A stretch of 64,000 nt of DNA from Pseudomonas rhodesiae. GTDB lineage: Bacteria; Pseudomonadota; Gammaproteobacteria; Pseudomonadales; Pseudomonadaceae. The DNA lies in assembly GCF_007858255.1 (NCBI RefSeq), contig NZ_VFEU01000004.1, positions 372,001 to 436,000 of the forward strand, read 5' to 3'. This document shows positions 34,949 through 43,814 of this stretch, piece after piece; the stretch's first letter is position 1; the number at the start of each line of letters is the position of its first letter. Position numbers and translations under genes: made by a program. A model generated the notes under the pieces. That model saw only the letters and a program-made list of their open reading frames with translations, was not told the origin of the DNA and searched no databases.

Positions 34949-35047
34949 CACAGACTATAGCAATCACGGTCTACCGGCCTGGGTGAGGCAGGTCGATACT
35001 CGGCTGCAACAACAGGGCATACCGCCTTGAACAGACAGGAGATCGAC

Positions 35048-35794
35048 ATGACTGCACACAACCTGACCGGCAAAGTCGCCTTGATTCAAGGCGGTTCCCG
35101 CGGCATCGGCGCCGCCATCGTCCAGCGTCTGGCCGCCCAAGGGGCCGCCGTTGCCTTTACATACGTCAGCTCAGCGACCAAGGCTGAGGCGTTGCAAAAC
35201 AGCGTGATCAGCGCAGGCGGCCAAGCCTTGGCCATCCACGCCGACAGCGCCGACGCCACCGCGATCCGCAACGCCGTCAGCGCCACCGTCAAGGCGTTCG
35301 GTCGCCTGGATATCCTGGTGAACAACGCCGGCGTGCTGGCCATTGCGCCGCTGGAAGACTTCCAACTGGAGGACTTCGACCAGACCCTGGCGATCAACGT
35401 GCGCAGCGTATTTATTGCCACTCAGGAAGCCGCCAAGCACATGGGCGAAGGCGGCCGTGTGATCAATATCGGCAGCACCAACGCCGAGCGCATGCCCTTC
35501 GGCGGCGGCGGACCGTATGCTATGAGCAAGGCCGCGCTGGTGGGGTTGACCAAAGGTTTGGCACGGGACCTGGGGCCACGCGGTATCACCATCAACAACG
35601 TGCAACCCGGCCCGGTGGACACCGACATGAACCCAGCCGACAGCGATTTTGCCGAGAGCTTGATCGGCTTGATGGCCATTGGGCGGTACGGGCATGTGGA
35701 GGAGATTGCCAGTTTTGTGGCGTATCTGGCGGGGCCAGAGGCCGGGTATATCACCGGTGCCAGCCTGACTATCGACGGTGGTTTCAGCGCCTGA
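35048..35794 (+). CDS. SDR-family NAD(P)-dependent oxidoreductase
   Basis: 248 residues of the classical SDR fold: cofactor loop GGSRGIG, NNAG, catalytic Ser in GSTNAERM, YAMSK (Tyr-x-x-x-Lys) and the C-terminal ITGASLTIDGGFSA. Oxidises or reduces a small alcohol/ketone; substrate unknown. SD AGGAGA about seven bases before ATG 35048. Partner is the divergent LysR gene. Confidence 0.92.
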   Translation: MTAHNLTGKVALIQGGSRGIGAAIVQRLAAQGAAVAFTYVSSATKAEALQNSVISAGGQALAIHADSADATAIRNAVSATVKAFGRLDILVNNAGVLAIAPLEDFQLEDFDQTLAINVRSVFIATQEAAKHMGEGGRVINIGSTNAERMPFGGGGPYAMSKAALVGLTKGLARDLGPRGITINNVQPGPVDTDMNPADSDFAESLIGLMAIGRYGHVEEIASFVAYLAGPEAGYITGASLTIDGGFSA

Positions 35795-35796
35795 GC

Positions 35797-35830
35797 CAAT
35801 AGGGAAGGGGCAAACCCCCTCCCACATTTT
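35797..35830. repeat. REP element, degenerate
   Basis: GGGAAGGGGCAAACCCCCTCCCACA between the convergent SDR and HAD genes. Confidence 0.75.
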
Positions 35831-35842
35831 GGCCGAGTGTGG

Positions 35843-36529
35843 TCAGGACATCGGCGGTAAGCCATACGCCGCCAGATCAAAGTCCGCGAGTTTGCGGATG
35901 ATCTGGTCGGCGTGGTGGTACTTGCTGTCGGCCATGGCTTCATCGGGCACAGCGATGGCGGTCATTTGCGCAGCCTTTGCCGCGGTCACGCCGAACGGCG
36001 AATCTTCGAACACCAGGCAATCCTTGGGTTCGACACCCAGACGGCGTGCGGCGGTGAGGAAGATGTCCGGCGCGGGCTTAGCGGCACCGACTTCCGGGTC
36101 GTCGGCGGTGACGATGGTGTCGAACAACGCAAACCACTCGCGGTGCAAGGTGGTCTTGTGGCCGAACGAATTACGCGAAGAACTGGTGCCCACCGCAATC
36201 GGGATGTTGTGCGCCTTCAAATGCCGAACCAGCGCTTCGGCACCGGGCATGCCCAATGCCTTGGGAAAACGCTCGCTCATCAACGGTTCGCGGATGCGCA
36301 GAAATTCGGCCGGGGTGATCGGCAATTCCAGCGCCTTGACCACATACTCGGCCAGGTCCTGGGCACCCCGCCCGATAATGTGCTGCTTGATCCCCCAGTC
36401 ATAAGAACGGCCGTAGCGCTCGGCAATGATCTGCGTGACTTCGGTGTAGATGCCTTCGGTGTCCAGCAACAATCCGTCCATATCGAAAATCACAGCCTTG
36501 ATCGGGACAGCGGTACGCGGTGCATTCAT
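35843..36529 (-). CDS. HAD-family hydrolase (beta-phosphoglucomutase/pseudouridine-phosphatase like)
   Basis: 228 residues from ATG at 36529. Motif I FDMDGLLLDTEG (D16, D18), motif II GTSSSRNSF, motif III lysine in AAKPAPDIFL and motif IV FEDSPFGVTAAKAA are complete, with a C1-type helical cap. Broadly a phosphomonoester phosphatase; the closest general type is the GS1/YcjU-like group. Substrate not determinable. It stands alone. Confidence 0.88.
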   Translation of the reverse strand: MNAPRTAVPIKAVIFDMDGLLLDTEGIYTEVTQIIAERYGRSYDWGIKQHIIGRGAQDLAEYVVKALELPITPAEFLRIREPLMSERFPKALGMPGAEALVRHLKAHNIPIAVGTSSSRNSFGHKTTLHREWFALFDTIVTADDPEVGAAKPAPDIFLTAARRLGVEPKDCLVFEDSPFGVTAAKAAQMTAIAVPDEAMADSKYHHADQIIRKLADFDLAAYGLPPMS

Positions 36530-36692
36530 CACAACGAATCCTTGAGAGAACGACTAAAAGGGTTCAGCACAATAACGGTGACACCGACACGCGGGCAACT
36601 TTTGGGCGCGGTTGATCCTGCGTCGCGGACAGGATCGCGACAGCTTGGCTGGTGAAGAATCAGTATCCCTCACGCCGTTCACAGACGCCGCC

Positions 36693-37271
36693 ATGTCCGA
36701 AGCCTTCGAAGTCCCCAGCCCCCACGAAAAACATATCGAACACACCACCGAACATGCCCACGCCCGAGGGGATAGTTTCGCCAGCCGCATCGCCGTGATG
36801 ACCGCGTTGATGGCCACCTTCGGCGCCATGCTCAGCTACCAGGCCGGTTCCACCGAGAGTGAAGCGGCGATGGACAAGAACAACGCCGCGATCATCAAGA
36901 CCGAAGCCGCCAACCAGTGGAATTACTACCAGGCCAAGTCCAGCCGACAAAACCTGGCGGAGCTGGCCACCCATATCCCCGGCGTGGATGCTGCGCATTA
37001 TCGGGAAGAGATCGAACGCTACAAAAGCCAGAAGGAGGCCGTGCGCCAACAGGCAGAAAAACTTGAAGCCACCTCACGGGAGTGGGATGAAAAATCCGAA
37101 CAGGCGCTGCATCGGCACCACCGCTGGGCCCAGGCGATGACTGCGATTCAGATCGCGATTTCGTTGGCGGCAATTACCTTGTTGACGAGGAAGGAGTGGT
37201 TGAAGCGGCTTTCGTATACGGCCGCAGGCGTGGCCATGGTGCTGGGCGGGCTGGCGTGGCTGCATGTTTAG
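36693..37271 (+). CDS. DUF4337-type membrane protein
   Basis: 192 residues. A His-containing N-terminus is followed by TM1 (about 35-53), a charged coiled-coil-like periplasmic or cytoplasmic segment (about 60-150) and a C-terminal membrane hairpin (about 148-190). The layout and the RIAVMTALMATFGAMLSYQAG segment match the DUF4337 family; function unknown. Start ATG at 36693 has only a weak SD. No partner gene is evident. Confidence 0.75.
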   Translation: MSEAFEVPSPHEKHIEHTTEHAHARGDSFASRIAVMTALMATFGAMLSYQAGSTESEAAMDKNNAAIIKTEAANQWNYYQAKSSRQNLAELATHIPGVDAAHYREEIERYKSQKEAVRQQAEKLEATSREWDEKSEQALHRHHRWAQAMTAIQIAISLAAITLLTRKEWLKRLSYTAAGVAMVLGGLAWLHV

Positions 37272-37385
37272 CCGCGAGGCGTGAACGAGCCTAATCGTTC
37301 AGATTCGTTTCAATTCGTCTATGCAGCGATTACAGTACGCGCCCCCAGGAATTGAATCTTGGGCTTTAGACCATGGAGTTACACA

Positions 37386-37721
37386 GTGAAGTACGTCAGC
37401 AAAGTAGTTGCAGCCGCAGTACTCGGTTTCGCCCTGGCCGGCTGCACCGGCACCGCCATCAAATCCCCACAGTACGACAGCAACCAATACACCGTGCTGG
37501 GTCACAGTGAAGCCAGCGCCACCGGCATCATGCTGTTCGGCGTGATCCCGATCGGTCAGAACAGCCGTTTCGTCCGCGCACAAGAAGCGGCCATCAAGGC
37601 AAAAGGCGGCGACGCTCTGATCAACACCCAAGTGCAGGAAAAGTGGTTCTGGGCCTGGGTGCTCAGCGGTTACACCACCAAGATCTCCGGTGATGTGGTC
37701 AAGCTGAAAACCGCACAGTAA
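37386..37721 (+). CDS. Small lipoprotein of unknown function
   Basis: 111 residues. Starts at GTG 37386 with GGAG eight bases upstream; upstream codons are open but unlike a signal. Signal peptide with lipobox LAGC (C20) predicts an outer-membrane or periplasmic lipoprotein. The body is about 90 residues with a TGIMLFGVIPIGQNS stretch and no known catalytic motif. Lies just upstream of, and co-directional with, the EamA transporter. Confidence 0.8.
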   Translation: MKYVSKVVAAAVLGFALAGCTGTAIKSPQYDSNQYTVLGHSEASATGIMLFGVIPIGQNSRFVRAQEAAIKAKGGDALINTQVQEKWFWAWVLSGYTTKISGDVVKLKTAQ

Positions 37722-37782
37722 ATCCTTCGGGCGTTCACCTGCGCCCGCGACGTATCATGGGCTGACCCTCCGAGGATGGCCC

Positions 37783-38823
37783 ATGAACCTCAGCATCGTT
37801 TATGCCCTCTGCGCCGCCGCCCTGTTCGGCGCCAGCACCCCGCTCGCAAAGCACTTCGGCCTGGGCCTCTCGCCCATTCTGCTGGCCGGCCTGCTATACC
37901 TCGGCAGTGGCCTCGGCCTCGGCATGGTGCGCCTGATCCGCGATCGCGGATGGCAACACAGCGGGCTGACACCCCACGAATGGCCCTGGTTGCTCGGCGC
38001 CATCCTCTTCGGCGGCATCCTCGGCCCCGTCGCCCTTATGTACGGCCTGACCCGCACCGCCGCCGCAACGGCCTCGTTGATGCTCAACCTGGAATCGGTG
38101 CTCACCGCCGTGATCGCCTGGCTGGTGTTCCGAGAAAACGCCGACCGCCGTATCGTCCTGGGGATGATCGCGATCGTGCTGGGCGGCGTGGTGTTGTCAT
38201 GGTCGGACGGCGCCGGCGCCAGTCACGACTGGACCGGGCCGCTGGCAGTTGCGCTGGCCTGCCTGTGCTGGGGCATCGATAACAACCTGACGCGCAAGGT
38301 TTCCGCTTCGGACGCAGTATTTATCGCCGGCATCAAAGGTCTGATCGCCGGGCTGGTGAATACCGGCCTGGCCGTTTACCTCGGCGCGCAATGGCCGGCC
38401 ACCGCTCAACTGATGCCAATCCTTCTGGTGGGCTTCCTCGGCTACAGCATCAGCCTCGTGCTGTTTGTACTGGCCCTGCGCGGCCTGGGCAGCGCACGCA
38501 CCGGGGCGTATTTCTCCACCGCCCCTTTTCTCGGCGCCGCCCTGGCGGTACTGGCGATGGGCGAGTCGGTGTCGATCGCGTTCTGGGTGGCCTCGGCGTT
38601 AATGGCGGTAGGCGTGTGGCTGCACCTGACCGAACGCCACGCCCATGAACATCAGCACGAAGCCACGGAACACGGGCACCGGCATGTGCATGACGAACAT
38701 CATCAGCATGAACATGCGTTTGATTGGGACCCCAATGAGCCACACAGCCATGTGCATGTGCACAGCCCGATCAAGCATAGCCACGCGCATTTTCCGGATG
38801 TGCATCATCGCCACAGGCATTGA
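37783..38823 (+). CDS. EamA-family transporter with a histidine-rich C-terminal tail
   Basis: 346 residues: ten predicted helices (two EamA repeats, about 1-285) and a hydrophilic tail of about 60 residues in which 23 of the last 61 are histidine, mixed with Asp/Glu. Such tails bind Zn2+, Ni2+ or Cu2+ and are common in cation-diffusion facilitators but not in EamA proteins. It may be a metal-regulated exporter or transport a metal complex; the helices alone suggest a metabolite exporter. The lipoprotein gene precedes it by 61 bases and the GGDEF gene follows convergently. Confidence 0.85.
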   Translation: MNLSIVYALCAAALFGASTPLAKHFGLGLSPILLAGLLYLGSGLGLGMVRLIRDRGWQHSGLTPHEWPWLLGAILFGGILGPVALMYGLTRTAAATASLMLNLESVLTAVIAWLVFRENADRRIVLGMIAIVLGGVVLSWSDGAGASHDWTGPLAVALACLCWGIDNNLTRKVSASDAVFIAGIKGLIAGLVNTGLAVYLGAQWPATAQLMPILLVGFLGYSISLVLFVLALRGLGSARTGAYFSTAPFLGAALAVLAMGESVSIAFWVASALMAVGVWLHLTERHAHEHQHEATEHGHRHVHDEHHQHEHAFDWDPNEPHSHVHVHSPIKHSHAHFPDVHHRHRH

Positions 38824-38853
38824 GGGCCCAATGGCGTGACGGCTGGTCGCCGT

Positions 38854-40419
38854 TCAGTCCGACGAGTGCTCAACCACCACGCAATTGCGTCCACTTTGCT
38901 TGGCCTGGTACAACAATTGATCGGCTCTTTCGAGCACGGCTGATATCGACTCGCCATTGGGGCACCAAACGGCCACGCCGAGTGAGACAGTGATATGCCC
39001 CACGGTCTCGATGCTGGCAGCCTCGATCGAGGCACGCAGCCGTTCAGCGACGTCGGCCGCTGTGTGCAGCGAACTGCCCGGCAATAACAAGACGAACTCC
39101 TCGCCCCCCACCCTGCAAGGCAAGTCGTTGGCACGAGAATTCTGCTGCATGAGTTCCGCAATGGCGCGCAGCGTTTGATCCCCCACGCCGTGGCCGAACG
39201 TATCGTTGACGCGCTTGAAATGATCGATGTCGACGGAAACCACGGCAAACGCTTTGCCTGTCTCCTGCCACAACGCCAGCACGTCCTGCATGGCCCGGCG
39301 GTTGGCCAGCCCCGTCAGTGCATCCGTATGGGCCTGATGATTGAGCTTGCCGATCTTTTCCTGCAACAGGGTCGCGCCCAGCAACAGCGCTCTGCGGATC
39401 TGCCAACTTTCGAAATAACGCGCCGGCACTGCACTGATGCGCGCGTAGCTGTCAGGCATGTCCAGCCGTTTGGCACAGTCGGCCAGCCGCGATAATGGGG
39501 CCGAGATCCTTGCGCCCAACCACCAGATCAGAACGATCCCGAACAGCGCCAACGGTGCTATACCTTGAGCGACTTTGGTCATCGTCCGGCGCAGAACTGC
39601 CTGGATATTCTCCAAGGGCTGCTGCGAGATCACCCCCCAACCGCTGCTGGGCACCCGAGCGAAACCGGCGAGCATTTCCACATCGTGCTCATCCTTAGCC
39701 TGTAAGGTGCCTGAGGCCTCGCGGAGCGATGCGCTGGCGATCAAATCCGTGCCCCTGACACTGCCTATCTGCGCAGGATCGCTGTGATAGAGCACCTGGC
39801 GCGCAGCGTCGACCAAGTAGAAATGCGCGCCATCCTTGCGCACATTCGTGTCCATGAGGGATTGAAGAGTATTGCTCTGCTCCAACCGAATAGTGCCGCC
39901 GATCAAGCCCAGATACTCTCCGCCCGTGCTGAATGTGGGTTGAGAGATAAACACCACCAAATTGCCGGAGAGGGACCTGAAGGCGTTGCTGATTTTCGGC
40001 GTGCGCAGCGTCAAAGGTTCTTTGTGCTGCAACGTGCGGCCATTGAGTTGAAGGTTTTCAGGCGCGGAAGCAATGATGGTACCGTCCGCGCCGGCGACCA
40101 GTACGGAGTTGAAACTGGCGTCCTGCTCAAACAAGCGCTTGGCCTCACGGGTCAAAGCACTTTTGTCGCCAAACGCTTTGCCAATACCCGCTGCACCATA
40201 TTTCAATTTATCGAGATCGGCGTCCAATACCTGCTCGACGCTGCGGGCGATACGGGCGGCATAGTTTTTATTGACGTCCAGCGCCCCTTCAATGAGTTCC
40301 TGCTTCTGAATCTTGAACATGACCCAGAAACTGTTGACCAGGGTCGCAACAGCAGAAAGCAATACAAAAATAAGAATCAAACTACGAAGGTTGAGCGTGG
40401 GCTTCGGTCGAGTGGTCAT
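38854..40419 (-). CDS. Membrane diguanylate cyclase with dCache sensor
   Basis: 521 residues. TM1 at about 12-33, periplasmic dCache-type domain at about 38-275, TM2 at about 287-305, then a short HAMP-like linker and a GGDEF domain from about 365. The active site GGEEF is at 438-442 and the product-inhibition site RxxD (R429-D432) is five residues upstream, so it should make c-di-GMP under feedback control. No EAL domain. The sensor ligand is unknown (dCache domains often bind amino acids or amines). Convergent with the EamA gene. Confidence 0.92.
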   Translation of the reverse strand: MTTRPKPTLNLRSLILIFVLLSAVATLVNSFWVMFKIQKQELIEGALDVNKNYAARIARSVEQVLDADLDKLKYGAAGIGKAFGDKSALTREAKRLFEQDASFNSVLVAGADGTIIASAPENLQLNGRTLQHKEPLTLRTPKISNAFRSLSGNLVVFISQPTFSTGGEYLGLIGGTIRLEQSNTLQSLMDTNVRKDGAHFYLVDAARQVLYHSDPAQIGSVRGTDLIASASLREASGTLQAKDEHDVEMLAGFARVPSSGWGVISQQPLENIQAVLRRTMTKVAQGIAPLALFGIVLIWWLGARISAPLSRLADCAKRLDMPDSYARISAVPARYFESWQIRRALLLGATLLQEKIGKLNHQAHTDALTGLANRRAMQDVLALWQETGKAFAVVSVDIDHFKRVNDTFGHGVGDQTLRAIAELMQQNSRANDLPCRVGGEEFVLLLPGSSLHTAADVAERLRASIEAASIETVGHITVSLGVAVWCPNGESISAVLERADQLLYQAKQSGRNCVVVEHSSD

Positions 40420-40650
40420 CTACACAATCCGGGCAAGGCAGAGGTTGTATAACGAACAAGATAACGTATGAGTCGCCCCGCACATGTAGCCAGACCGATT
40501 CGAAGTGAATACCGGCAAGAATGCGGGCATCTCAAGCCGAGCTTGGCGCCCATCAGGCACTTGAGGCATCAAGGGCTTGCGGGATTTGAATGACTGCATG
40601 CGAGGGCACGGCGCAGCCTGCCAAGCCCTGTATTTAAGAACGCCAGAAAC

Positions 40651-40690
40651 CACAAACCCCCGGATCTTGTTAAGAAACCGGGGGTTTGTG
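40651..40690 (-). terminator. Terminator of tRNA-Ser
   Basis: A 13-bp stem CACAAACCCCCGG (40651-40663) / CCGGGGGTTTGTG (40678-40690) with a 14-base loop lies 12 bases after the tRNA 3' end; T-rich sequence follows on the minus strand. Confidence 0.85.
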
Positions 40691-40701
40691 TTTGCAGAAT
40701 G

Positions 40702-40791
40702 TGGCGGTGAAGGAGAGATTCGAACTCTCGATACAATTTCTTGTATACACACTTTCCAGGCGTGCTCCTTAAGCCACTCGGACACTTCACC
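40702..40791 (-). tRNA. tRNA-Ser (anticodon GGA)
   Basis: On the minus strand a 90-nt cloverleaf begins GGTGAAG and ends CTTCACC-G-CCA. The long variable arm, TTCGAAT T-loop and the 7-base anticodon loop CTGGAAA give a serine tRNA with anticodon GGA (codons UCC/UCU). The CCA is encoded. A type-II fold with a good acceptor stem. Confidence 0.97.
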
Positions 40792-40822
40792 GTATCTCGC
40801 CAAACCAGTTCAGTCTGTCGAG

Positions 40823-40858
40823 GCGCGCTAATGTAGTCGAAAGCCTTTCTGATGGCAA
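40823..40858 (-). promoter_or_regulatory. Sigma-70 promoter of tRNA-Ser
   Basis: On the minus strand TTGCCA (40853-40858), a 17-base spacer and TACATT (40830-40835), followed by a GC-rich discriminator (GCGCGCC) typical of stable-RNA promoters under stringent control. It starts about 30 bases upstream of the tRNA. Confidence 0.75.
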
Positions 40859-41015
40859 AGGTTTTTTTCAGAATATTCATGCGGTTAGCCGGTTATGCCT
40901 GAGCATGTCCGGCGAGGGGTGGTGATTGTGCCATTCTCAGGCACCGCTGGCGCCTGTCTCAAGGCTTTGTCGCGCCACGCCGCAGGCCGTCTAGGCTTGG
41001 GCATGCAGGAAAAGG

Positions 41016-41031
41016 CTGACTGGGTAGTCAG
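41016..41031. promoter_or_regulatory. Inverted repeat upstream of the crotonase gene
   Basis: CTGACT-GGGT-AGTCAG, perfect 6-bp arms, 81 bases before the crotonase ATG; a likely repressor (TetR-type) site, but no regulator gene is next to it. The rest of the 320-base gap 40792-41111 holds the tRNA promoter and no convincing gene. Confidence 0.4.
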
Positions 41032-41111
41032 TCATAGCGCTTTACCGAGCCGGGCGTGGTGGGTAACGTCTGCTGCATTCTTCCATAACAAGCCCTACAA
41101 GGAACCGCGTC

Positions 41112-41804
41112 ATGAGTGAGTTGATTGCCTACCACCTCGAAGACGGTATCGCCACCCTGACCTTGAGCAACGGCAAGGTCAACGCCATTTCCCCGGCGGT
41201 GGTCAGTGCGTTTAACGAAGCGCTGGACCAGGCCGAGAAGGATCGGGCGGTAGTAGTGATTACCGGCACGCCGGGGATTCTGTCCGGGGGTTACGATTTG
41301 AAGGTGATGACCGCCGGCCCCAAAGAAGCAATCGGTCTGGTGACGTCGGGCTCGACATTGGCGCGGCGGCTGTTGTCGCACCCGTTCCCCGTGATTGTGG
41401 CGTGCCCTGGGCATGCGGTGGCTAAGGGTGCCTTTCTGTTGTTGTCGGCGGATTATCGGATCGGGGTAGAAGGCCCGTTCAGCATCGGCCTGAACGAAGT
41501 GATGATCGGCATGACCATGCACCACGCCGGGATCGAGCTGGCACGGGATCGTCTGCGCAAGTCGGCGTTTCATCGCTCGGTGATCAATGCCGAGATGTTC
41601 GACCCTCAGGGTGCATTGCAGGCCGGCTTCCTCGATAAAGTGGTCGCCCCGGAAGAACTGCACGCAGCAGCTCTGGAGGCGGCGCGGCAATTGAAGAAGA
41701 TCAATATGAACGCCCACAAGCACACCAAATTGAAAGTGCGCAAAGCGCTGCTGGAAGCTCTGGACGAGGCAATCATCCAGGATCAGGGCCATATTCTTAG
41801 TTAA
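41112..41804 (+). CDS. Crotonase / enoyl-CoA hydratase-isomerase family protein
   Basis: 230 residues, slightly shorter than most crotonases (about 255). Nucleotide/CoA features: SGGYDLKVM for the oxyanion hole, PFPVIVACPGHAVAKGAF and RIGVEGPFSIGLNEVMIG. The usual second catalytic Glu position in the PEVxLG motif reads LNEVMIG, so an acidic residue is kept. It stands alone between an operator-like repeat and a terminator, so is expressed singly. Confidence 0.9.
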   Translation: MSELIAYHLEDGIATLTLSNGKVNAISPAVVSAFNEALDQAEKDRAVVVITGTPGILSGGYDLKVMTAGPKEAIGLVTSGSTLARRLLSHPFPVIVACPGHAVAKGAFLLLSADYRIGVEGPFSIGLNEVMIGMTMHHAGIELARDRLRKSAFHRSVINAEMFDPQGALQAGFLDKVVAPEELHAAALEAARQLKKINMNAHKHTKLKVRKALLEALDEAIIQDQGHILS

Positions 41805-41823
41805 GCCCAACCTTGCTTGTGCC

Positions 41824-41852
41824 AAAGCCCGACCTTGCGCCGGGCTTTTTCT
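41824..41852 (+). terminator. Terminator of the crotonase gene
   Basis: AAGCCCG (41825-41831) / CGGGCTT (41841-41847) with a T run to 41850, 20 bases after the stop. Confidence 0.85.
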
Positions 41853-42015
41853 TACAGCCATATCTGAAGAAGCCTCAGTCGCTCTAGCTGGGGGCTCTGG
41901 CAAATACCGAAATATGCGCTCAAACATCGCCCATCTCCCACCTCTATAGCGCCAATTGCCGAATACAGTGCACAACCGTACACTGCGCCACCTTTTGTTT
42001 CGATAGGCCAGGTGG

Positions 42016-42738
42016 ATGCTTTTTCTGTTACGTATGGTGTTGATGGGCCTGCACTTTATAGTGGCTGGTGTGTTGGGTGTGCTGATTGGCGTTTGCCGTC
42101 CGTTCAACCCGGATAACAGTCGCTTGTGCGCCCGCCTCTACGCGGTGCCCGCCATGTGGTTGTTGGGGCTGAATGTGAAAGCCGATGTCGACTCGCTGCG
42201 GCATAAGCCGGGCACTTGCGTGATTATCGCCAACCATCAGTCCAACTATGACTTGTTCGTGTTCGGTACCGTGGTGCCCCACCGCACCGTGTGCATCGCC
42301 AAGAAGAGCCTCAAGTGGGTGCCGCTGTTCGGCCAGTTGTTCTGGCTGGCGGGCAATGTGTTGATCGACCGCGGCAATGCCCACAAAGCGCGCCGCGCCA
42401 TGCTCACCACCACCGATACGTTGCAACATAAAGACACCTCGATCTGGGTGTTCCCCGAAGGCACGCGCAACCTGGGCAAGGGTCTGCTGCCATTCAAGAA
42501 AGGCGCCTTTCATATGGCCATCGCCGCCGGGGTGCCCATCGTGCAGGTGTGCGTCAGCAATTACGTCACCCATATGCAGCTCAATCGCTGGAACAGCGGT
42601 GATGTGCTCATACGCTCGTTGCCTCCAATTCCTACCACCGGCATGACCTCGGACGACCTCCCGGCCTTGATGCAAGCGTGTCAGGCGCAAATGGACACGT
42701 GCATCAAGGCCATGGATGCACAGCTCAAGAGGGCCTGA
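42016..42738 (+). CDS. plsC: 1-acyl-sn-glycerol-3-phosphate acyltransferase
   Basis: 240 residues, PlsC/LPLAT family. Catalytic NHQSNYD (H74, D79; HX4D), FPEGTRN for substrate phosphate and VPIVQVCVS, plus an N-terminal membrane anchor (about 1-26). It acylates lysophosphatidic acid in phospholipid synthesis. The first ATG (42016) stands very close to AGGTGG, so ATG 42034 is a possible start. Confidence 0.9.
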   Translation: MLFLLRMVLMGLHFIVAGVLGVLIGVCRPFNPDNSRLCARLYAVPAMWLLGLNVKADVDSLRHKPGTCVIIANHQSNYDLFVFGTVVPHRTVCIAKKSLKWVPLFGQLFWLAGNVLIDRGNAHKARRAMLTTTDTLQHKDTSIWVFPEGTRNLGKGLLPFKKGAFHMAIAAGVPIVQVCVSNYVTHMQLNRWNSGDVLIRSLPPIPTTGMTSDDLPALMQACQAQMDTCIKAMDAQLKRA

Positions 42739-42752
42739 TTGCTTTTTCCTTA

Positions 42753-42776
42753 TAGGAGCGAGGGTGCTCGCTCCTA
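42753..42776. repeat. Second-type palindrome (GAGCGA class)
   Basis: TAGGAGCGAG-GGTG-CTCGCTCCTA, perfect 10-bp arms, between plsC and corA. It differs from the GGGAGGGGCTTGCCCC REPs in this window and resembles the GTAGGAGCGAGC type found in many Pseudomonas intergenic spaces. Confidence 0.8.
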
Positions 42777-42842
42777 CAACGGAACGCCATTCACGCTAAG
42801 CTGCCCAACATCTGTCTCCTCTTATAAGAAGTGATCAGCATC

Positions 42843-43814
42843 ATGGGTAGAGTTGTTGCGGCCGCCGTCTACAGCGCCGGAAAGAAAGTCACCGATATCA
42901 CCCTCGACGAAGGCGCGGCCTGGGCCGCCAAACCCGGGCATTTTGTGTGGATCGGCCTGGAAGAGCCCAACGCCCTGGAATTGGCCAACCTGCAACGCCA
43001 GTTCAACCTGCATGAACTGGCCATCGAAGACGCCCTGGAAAAACACAGCCGCCCCAAGCTGGAAACCTTTGGCGACGCGCTGTTTATCGTCACGTATTCG
43101 CCGGTGCGCGAGAACGGCAAACTGGTGTTTATCGAAACCCATATCTTCGCCGGCAACGGCTACGTGATTACCGCACGCAACGGTCACTCGGCATCCTACG
43201 GTTTTGTACGTCAGCGCTGTGAGGCGCGACCGCTGTTATTGGAGCATGGGGAAGATTTCGTACTCTATGCGCTGCTGGATTTCGTCACGGAAAACTACCA
43301 GCCGGTCAGTGAGGCAATCCATGCCGAGATCGATGAGCTGGAGCGCAATGTGCTATGCAGTTCGTTGAGCGAACGCGATATCCAGAACCTCCACAGCCTG
43401 CGCCGCGACGTGCTGCGGCTCAAGCGTCATGTGGCGCCAATGGTAGAGATCAGCCAGGAGCTGCAGAAACTGAGCTTTCCGTTTATCGACAAGAACATGC
43501 GTCCATATTTCCGCGATGTGCAGATCCACGTCACGCGGCAGATGGAAGACCTCACCACCCTGCGCGACATCGCCAGCCAGACCATTGAAATCGGGGTGTT
43601 GCTGGAGGCGTCGCGCCAGAGTGTAGTGCAGCGCAAATTCGCCGCCTGGGCGGCGATCCTGGCGTTCCCCACCGCAGTGGCGGGGATTTATGGGATGAAC
43701 TTCCAGAACATGCCCGAGCTGCAATGGCACTACGGCTATTTTGCGGTGCTTGGGCTGATCGCGGTGGGGTGCACCAGCCTGTGGGCCAGCTTCAAGCGGT
43801 CGGGATGGCTTTAA
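42843..43814 (+). CDS. corA: CorA-family Mg2+/Co2+ transporter
   Basis: 323 residues from ATG 42843 (GTG at 42831 is possible). A long cytoplasmic domain, then two C-terminal helices with the pore motif YGMNF (GMN at 284-286), the true CorA signature, and MPELQWHYGY in the loop. Moves Mg2+ (and Co2+/Ni2+). Its last 23 bases overlap the 3' end of the convergent GATase gene. Confidence 0.92.
   Translation: MGRVVAAAVYSAGKKVTDITLDEGAAWAAKPGHFVWIGLEEPNALELANLQRQFNLHELAIEDALEKHSRPKLETFGDALFIVTYSPVRENGKLVFIETHIFAGNGYVITARNGHSASYGFVRQRCEARPLLLEHGEDFVLYALLDFVTENYQPVSEAIHAEIDELERNVLCSSLSERDIQNLHSLRRDVLRLKRHVAPMVEISQELQKLSFPFIDKNMRPYFRDVQIHVTRQMEDLTTLRDIASQTIEIGVLLEASRQSVVQRKFAAWAAILAFPTAVAGIYGMNFQNMPELQWHYGYFAVLGLIAVGCTSLWASFKRSGWL

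Noticed and set aside
40895..41119. Possible 74-residue gene before the crotonase
   Set aside because: No SD, crosses the operator-like repeat and runs into the crotonase start.
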